A stretch of DNA of 64,000 bases from Halorussus litoreus (lineage in GTDB: Archaea; Halobacteriota; Halobacteria; Halobacteriales; Haladaptataceae). The first letter of the stretch is position 1. Each line of letters opens with the position of its first letter. The notes beneath the pieces are model-generated. The model was not told the DNA's origin. It saw only the letters and a program-made list of their open reading frames with translations, and did not search any database. The translations under genes were made by a program, and so were the position numbers. This document shows positions 59,779 through 64,000 of this stretch, one piece after another. The stretch is taken from the NCBI RefSeq assembly GCF_003382685.1, contig NZ_KZ859514.1:12864-76863 (forward strand), given 5' to 3'.

Positions 59779-61230
59779 ATGAGCGCCGGGATTACCATCT
59801 CCTCGATGTCCGACTACGCTATCTTGGGCTGCGGGAGCGTCGGACACGCCGTCGCCGAGGAACTGGTGGACCAGGGCAAGGACGTACTCATCATCGACCG
59901 GGACGCCGACCGCGTGGAGGCCCTGCGCGATCAGGACCTCAACGCACAGACCGCCGACATCCGGGAGGAGAGTCTCTACGACACCATCGCGGACAACGAG
60001 GTCGTGCTGATCCTCTCGTCGGACGTGGAGGCGAACAAGGAGGCGGTCGAGAACATCCGCGAGCACGACGGCGAGCAGTTCATCGTCGTGCGCGCCAGCG
60101 ACCCCGTCTCCGAGGACGAGCTGACCGAGCTCGGCGCGGACGTGGTCATCAACCCCTCGACCGTCATCGCCGACTCGGCGCTGCGTGCGCTCGAAACCGG
60201 CGAGCTGGAGTACAAGGCCCAACAGCTCGCCGAGGTCATCGAAGCCACCGAGGACGGGCTCGCCATCGTCACCCACGACAACCCCGATCCCGACTCCATC
60301 GCGAGCGCGGTCGCGCTACAGGCTATCGCGGGGAACCTCGGCGTCGAGGCCGACATCCTCTACATCGGCGACATCGGCCATCAGGAGAATCGGGCGTTCG
60401 TCAACCTACTGGGCATCGAACTCCTACCGTACGACGACGCCGAGGTGGACGGCTACGACACCGTCGCGCTGGTCGACCACGCCAAGGCGGCGGAGGCAAC
60501 TTTCGACCGGCCGGTCGACATCTTCATCGACCACTTCGAGCCCGACGAGGAGTACGAGGCCGACTTCGTGGACATCCGGCCGAGCGTGAGCTCCACCTCG
60601 ACCATCCTCACGAAGTACGTCCAGGAGTTCGACCTCAACGTCAGCGAGGAGGTCGCGACCGCACTCCTCTACGGCATCCGCGCGGAGACGCTGGACTTCA
60701 AGCGCGACACCACGCCCGCGGACCTGACCGCCGCGGCGTACCTCTACCCGTTCGCCAACCACGACACGCTCGAACAGGTTGAGTCGCCGTCGATGTCGCC
60801 CGAAACCCTCGACGTGCTCGCGGAGGCCATCACCAACCGCGAGGTCCAGGGAAGCCACTTGGTCTCGAACGCGGGGTTCATCCGCGACCGCGACGCGCTG
60901 ACGCAAGCCGCCTCCCATCTACTGAATCTGGAGGGCATCACGACGACCGCGGTGTTCGGCATCGCCGACGACACCATCTACCTCGCCGCGCGCTCGAAGG
61001 ACATCCGGATGAACATCGGGAAGATGCTTCAGGACGCCTTCAGCGACATCGGCGAGGCGGCGGGCCACTCGACGCAGGCCAGCGTCGAGATCCCGCTGGG
61101 CATCTTCACCGGCATCGAGACCACCGACGACAATCGGGACACGCTGCTGTCGCTGACCGAGGAGGCCGTCAAGCGCAAGCTGTTCGACGCGATGGGCGTC
61201 GAGAGTGGCGAGGGATCGAACGGTAGCTGA
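59779..61230 (+). CDS. TrkA-N/DHH phosphoesterase fusion protein
   Basis: The 483-residue protein starts with a TrkA-N/RCK Rossmann domain (YAILGCGSVGHAVAEELVDQ, IIDRDADRVEAL), then a DHH phosphoesterase domain with THDNPDPDSIASA and LVDHAKAAE, IDHFEPDEEY metal ligands, and DHHA1 at the end. Such archaeal fusions probably hydrolyse small nucleotides or nanoRNA and sense nucleotide through the RCK part; which substrate is not evident. The ATG at 59779 is about 30 bases after GAAGGTTAAGTG, a likely TATA region; an ATG at 59806 is possible. Confidence 0.88.
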   Translation: MSAGITISSMSDYAILGCGSVGHAVAEELVDQGKDVLIIDRDADRVEALRDQDLNAQTADIREESLYDTIADNEVVLILSSDVEANKEAVENIREHDGEQFIVVRASDPVSEDELTELGADVVINPSTVIADSALRALETGELEYKAQQLAEVIEATEDGLAIVTHDNPDPDSIASAVALQAIAGNLGVEADILYIGDIGHQENRAFVNLLGIELLPYDDAEVDGYDTVALVDHAKAAEATFDRPVDIFIDHFEPDEEYEADFVDIRPSVSSTSTILTKYVQEFDLNVSEEVATALLYGIRAETLDFKRDTTPADLTAAAYLYPFANHDTLEQVESPSMSPETLDVLAEAITNREVQGSHLVSNAGFIRDRDALTQAASHLLNLEGITTTAVFGIADDTIYLAARSKDIRMNIGKMLQDAFSDIGEAAGHSTQASVEIPLGIFTGIETTDDNRDTLLSLTEEAVKRKLFDAMGVESGEGSNGS

Positions 61231-61740
61231 ATTTCGATATCTGGCGTCGTTCCGAAGTCTCCGTATTTTCCAACCGGTGCGCAGGAGGCTGGGAAGGTCT
61301 GCGGCCCGCGGTCGCGGTGCGTTTGCGGTGCGGTCACGCCGCGTTTGCGGGGCTGTCACGCCGAGGCGCAAGCAATAGCTAGCTTCTCACTATCATTCCC
61401 TTCGATGGAGGACACGTTCGAGCTAGCTACTGCCGGGGCATCGGGGAGACCGCGACCGCACAGCACCGCAGCCGCACAGCACCGCGACAGCCTCTCAGAC
61501 CTCCCCAGCCTCGATGGCCGCATAAACGCCGTGGGAGCGAAGCCCCCACGAGCCTGCGCTCGGTTCCCTCGCGAAGACTCGGCCAACTCCCTCGCACGAT
61601 AGGGCGCGGCCGCGAGGGCCGCGCCCAAACGCGCGCCGGGAAGTATGAGAAGCCAGCGCACGTTAGCCGGGGAGAGCAGCCAGCGCCACCCAAACTGACC
61701 GAAAAACAACGGCCGCCGTTTCGACCGCTAAATCAACCGT
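61231..61740. repeat. intergenic region with repeat families B and C, no gene
   Basis: No gene is visible. At 61351-61378 lies a degenerate minus-strand member of the CTTGAGCAT family (its complement begins CTATTGCTTGCGCC, like CTATTGCTTGAGC at 12712), preceded by TTTGCGGTGCGG-type units. At 61562-61659 lies copy 2 of hairpin repeat B. Another short hairpin, GTGGGAGCGAAGCCCCCAC, lies near 61530-61548. Confidence 0.65.
61562..61659 (+). repeat. dispersed hairpin repeat B, copy 2
   Basis: This matches the minus strand of 19153-19253 in blocks around a conserved hairpin (GGGCGCGGCC-GCGA-GGGCCGCGCCC here). The loop and part of the stem differ while pairing remains. Confidence 0.65.
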
Positions 61741-62037
61741 TCAGACCGCGACCTCTTCGTCGGCGTCGCCCTCGGGCTGCTGGAGTCGCTCGATGGTGTC
61801 GTTGATGAGCACGACGTCGCCGACCGCTCGGACCCAGCGGTACGGAATCATCACGCCGTCCTCGTCGTCGACGACCCCGGTGAACAGGTCGCCGTTCAGT
61901 TCGCCGAGCGCGATTCCCGTGACTGCGACGGCGTCCACGTTCAGGCGGACGTCCTCGATCTCGCCGACGAAGACGCCGTTGTTGGAGTACACCTCCCGGC
62001 CGACCAGCGTCGTGATCTCCTGCGGTGTCGCGTCCAT
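61741..62037 (-). CDS. PRC-barrel domain protein
   Basis: This 98-residue protein is a single PRC barrel: ITTLVGREVYSNNGVFVGEI, EDVRLNVDAVAVTGIALGEL, GVMIPYRWVRAVGDVVLIND. Haloarchaeal PRC-barrel proteins of this size include the CdpB cell-division adaptors that bind SepF; the match in length and layout makes a CdpB-like role possible but I cannot confirm it. The ATG at 62037 starts the conserved MDATPQEITTL. Confidence 0.85.
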   Translation of the reverse strand: MDATPQEITTLVGREVYSNNGVFVGEIEDVRLNVDAVAVTGIALGELNGDLFTGVVDDEDGVMIPYRWVRAVGDVVLINDTIERLQQPEGDADEEVAV

Positions 62038-62141
62038 GGAGGTACGATTGCGTGGGTGGGTCTTAACTTTTGGCAGAGTTCCACGAAACGAGGGAGCTGG
62101 ATCAGTGGCCAAGAACTCGCGTGACGTGTCAACTCGCGGGA

Positions 62142-62300
62142 TCAGCGGTCCGTCTCCGCGTCCGCCTGCTCGTCCGTTTCCGCGCTCTCGTCGTCCTCGT
62201 CGTCGCCGAAGACGCGGTCCAGGACCCACTCGCCGGCGAACGATAACCCTTCGAACAGCAGGTCCCCGAGCACCGGCGACCGTTCGCAGATGCGGCACAA
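62142..62300 (-). CDS. short protein with an N-terminal CxxC motif
   Basis: The 52-residue frame reads CRICERSPVLGDLLFEGLSF, AGEWVLDRVFGDDEDD and an acidic tail ending DAETDR. The Cys-x-x-Cys, the hydrophobic/aromatic middle and acidic tail with typical codon use suggest a real small zinc-binding-type protein. The only start in frame is a TTG at 62300; there is a stop 12 codons before it. It lies between the PRC-barrel gene and the aminotransferase on the same strand. Confidence 0.5.
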   Translation of the reverse strand: MCRICERSPVLGDLLFEGLSFAGEWVLDRVFGDDEDDESAETDEQADAETDR

Positions 62301-62333
62301 AAACGTAGCGGGTGCCCCGACCCCGTCAGTATC

Positions 62334-63584
62334 TCACTCGGAGAGACCGTCGAGCACCCCGCCGAGGCGGTCGAGTCCTGCACGGACCATCTCCGGGTCT
62401 CGACACGCCGCGAGCCGAAAGCGGTCCGGGTCGTCGAAGAACCGGCCGGGGACGACCAGTACGCCGTCGTTCCATGCCGCCCCGGCGACCGCCGTTCCGT
62501 CTGCCGACTCGTGTTCGAGGAAGGCGTACGGACTGCCCGGCTCGACCGTCCCAGAGAGGTCGTCCCGGCCGTCGACGAACGACGAGAGCGCGTCGTGGTT
62601 GGTTCGCACGCGCTCGCGAGCGATCCCGGCCAACCGGTCGGCGTCGGCCAGCGCCCGCCGGGCGAGACGCTCGCTGACCGCCGACACCGCCGGGACGTGG
62701 TGGGCGACCGACCGAGCGCGAGCCACGAACTCCGCGTCGGCGACGAGCCAGCCGACCCGCACGTCGCCGAGACCGAAGAGCTTCGTCAGCGAACTCGTGA
62801 CGACGACGCCGTCGAGCCCCGCGGCGGTCGGCCCGCCGAACGGTCCCTCGACCTCTTCGTCGCCGAACGGCGAATACACCTCGTCGACGAGCAGCCGCGC
62901 GTCGCCTTCGCTCTCTCCGCTCGCGTTTGCGTCCGCGACCGCACTCGCCACGTCGGCGAGCCCGTCCCGACCGACCCGGCGGCCGCTCGGGTTGTGGCGG
63001 TTCGTGATCACGACCAGCGCCGTGTCCTCGACGACCGCACCCGCCACTCGGTCAGGTTCGAGCGAGTAACCCTCAGCAGCAGGTCTCAAAAACCGGTCGA
63101 CGGTCGCGCCCAGCCCTCGCGGGGTAGCGAGCAGGGGTTCGTAACCTGGCTTCTCGACCAGCACGCGGTGGTCCGACATTTCGTCGGTGTTTTCGCTGGT
63201 CGAATCCCCGTTTTCGCTCGGCTGCGTCCGCCCCGGAAGGCTGGCAGCCATCGCGAGGAAATTGGCGTGGGTCGCGCCCGCAGTCACGAGGACGTTCTCG
63301 GGGGAGACGCCGTACAGCTCCGCGAGGAGTTCGGCGGCGGTCGCATCCGGGGTCGGCCGGTCGCCGAGCGCCGGGGGAACGACGCCACCCGCCGCTGACC
63401 CCGCGTTCGCATCCGGCCCCGAATTCACATTCGACCCCGCGTTCGCATCCGACTGCGAACTCACATCCGGTCCGCCACCGCCGGTGGTCGATTCCGCGCG
63501 GACGAGATCCGAGGAGCCGAGGTCGTAATCGGCGCGCTCGGGTCGGCCGACGATCCAGTCGAGGTACGCGATCTCCGGAAACAC
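62334..63584 (-). CDS. class I/II (PLP-dependent) aminotransferase
   Basis: This 416-residue fold-type I aminotransferase has cofactor and active-site motifs VTAGATHANFLAMA, VVITNRHNPSGRRVG, RLLVDEVYSPF and the PLP lysine in TSSLTKLFGLGDVRVGW. Residues about 35-66 are an insertion of near-repeated DANAGS/NSGPDANAGS units absent from relatives. The start is a GTG at 63584 giving VFPEIAYLDW. The amino acid substrate cannot be read from the sequence. Confidence 0.85.
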   Translation of the reverse strand: MFPEIAYLDWIVGRPERADYDLGSSDLVRAESTTGGGGPDVSSQSDANAGSNVNSGPDANAGSAAGGVVPPALGDRPTPDATAAELLAELYGVSPENVLVTAGATHANFLAMAASLPGRTQPSENGDSTSENTDEMSDHRVLVEKPGYEPLLATPRGLGATVDRFLRPAAEGYSLEPDRVAGAVVEDTALVVITNRHNPSGRRVGRDGLADVASAVADANASGESEGDARLLVDEVYSPFGDEEVEGPFGGPTAAGLDGVVVTSSLTKLFGLGDVRVGWLVADAEFVARARSVAHHVPAVSAVSERLARRALADADRLAGIARERVRTNHDALSSFVDGRDDLSGTVEPGSPYAFLEHESADGTAVAGAAWNDGVLVVPGRFFDDPDRFRLAACRDPEMVRAGLDRLGGVLDGLSE

Positions 63585-63710
63585 GGGTGGATTTGTAGCG
63601 ACCGGGCAATCAACGTTCCGACGGCCCCACCCCGCCGCTCGCTTGGACCCGTTCGAACGCTGTCACCGCTCGACAACTTTTTTCTATCAGCCCGGCCCAT
63701 GGACGCACGC

Positions 63711-63890
63711 ATGAACGAAACGTACGTGAGACTGGTCTGTCCGGATTGTGACAAAGACTGGGAAGCGTCGCCGGACGACCTCCCCGCCCACGACGAGGAG
63801 TTCAGCTGTCCGAACTGCGACGCCACGCGTCGGACGGCCGAGTTCACCCGGACCGAGCGCGATCTCGAGACGCTCAAGCAGTTCAAGTAA
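63711..63890 (+). CDS. small zinc-ribbon protein (DUF7836-like)
   Basis: The 59-residue protein has two CxxC knuckles, LVCPDCDKDW and FSCPNCDATR, spaced as in a rubredoxin-like zinc ribbon, with a charged C-terminal helix. TATA-like TTTTTTCTATC at 63678-63688 favours the ATG at 63711 over one at 63699. It is divergent from the aminotransferase gene. Confidence 0.8.
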   Translation: MNETYVRLVCPDCDKDWEASPDDLPAHDEEFSCPNCDATRRTAEFTRTERDLETLKQFK

Positions 63891-63901
63891 GAGTCGGCCT
63901 G

Positions 63902-64000
63902 TTACTCGTCGGGCGTCGCCGAGCGAGCGCCGCAGGCCTCGCATCGGACCAACAACGCGCCCTGTTCTCGTTCGAGTCGCGTGTCGGGGAGGCCACACTC
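63902..64000 (-). CDS. aIF2-beta-like zinc-ribbon protein, C-terminal end only
   Basis: The final 32 residues of a gene that continues past the window: ECGLPDTRLEREQGALLVRC followed by EACGARSATPDE. This is the C-terminal zinc ribbon of archaeal translation initiation factor 2 subunit beta or a haloarchaeal relative (second CxxC complete, first one cut by the edge). It converges on the small zinc-ribbon gene with 11 bases between the stop codons. Confidence 0.65.
   Translation of the reverse strand, partial: ECGLPDTRLEREQGALLVRCEACGARSATPDE

Overview
The window looks like chromosomal DNA of a haloarchaeon (class Halobacteria). GC content is high, the predicted proteins are strongly acidic, promoters are AT-rich TATA-like boxes about 25-30 bases before mostly leaderless starts, signal peptides are of the Tat type, and there are haloarchaeal hallmarks: LonB, a PGF-CTERM surface protein, TrmB, UPF0179, SdhCDBA and PRC-barrel proteins. 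I cannot name the genus from sequence alone. The first 60 bases are a C-rich low-complexity run and look like a contig edge.

Layout. 1-2.5 kb: a broken HD-domain gene, an MscS channel and a PAC2 protein. 3.1-12.3 kb: a sugar-uptake locus with a TrmB regulator, a sulfatase, a complete binding-protein-dependent ABC transporter (binding protein, two permeases, ATPase, 74-residue membrane protein) and a Gfo/Idh/MocA dehydrogenase. 12.8-18.7 kb: envelope proteins (Tat beta-helix lipoprotein, YdjM-like and DUF1616 membrane proteins, a propeller/PKD protein with a PGF-CTERM tail). 19.3-22.4 kb: XapX, lonB and a DUF4097 lipoprotein.

22.5-32.3 kb is the most interesting region: an archaeal class II lanthipeptide cluster. 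Seven small cysteine-rich precursor genes (57-62 residues) lie on the minus strand. They share a leader but differ in a Cys/Ser/Thr-rich C-terminus, and most have their own AT-rich promoter. They are followed by an ABC-2 exporter pair on the same strand, then, divergently, a second ABC-2 pair and a 1079-residue LanM synthetase. The LanM cyclase has a CCG zinc motif rather than CHG, as in ProcM-type enzymes that process many substrates. No precursor has a double-glycine cleavage site and the cluster holds no recognisable leader protease.

32.5-64 kb is mostly housekeeping: sdhCDBA; a zinc deacylase divergent from a RimK-retropepsin fusion; the stress-type operon prkA1-prkA2-DUF444-spoVR; a cold-shock protein; UPF0179; a nitrilase; DNA polymerase IV; an MFS transporter; a HerA-like ATPase; a CBS protein; triosephosphate isomerase; tRNA-Lys; a DHH/TrkA-N phosphoesterase; a PRC-barrel protein; an aminotransferase; small zinc-ribbon proteins; and the C-terminal end of an aIF2-beta-like protein.

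Several intergenic regions carry dispersed repeats present more than once in the window. One is a 52-base segment found in identical inverted copies at 2593 and 59308. One is a roughly 100-base hairpin element at 19153 and 61562. One is a family built on a CTTGAGCAT core beside ACCGCA-rich tracts at 12.7, 55.4-55.6 and 61.4 kb.
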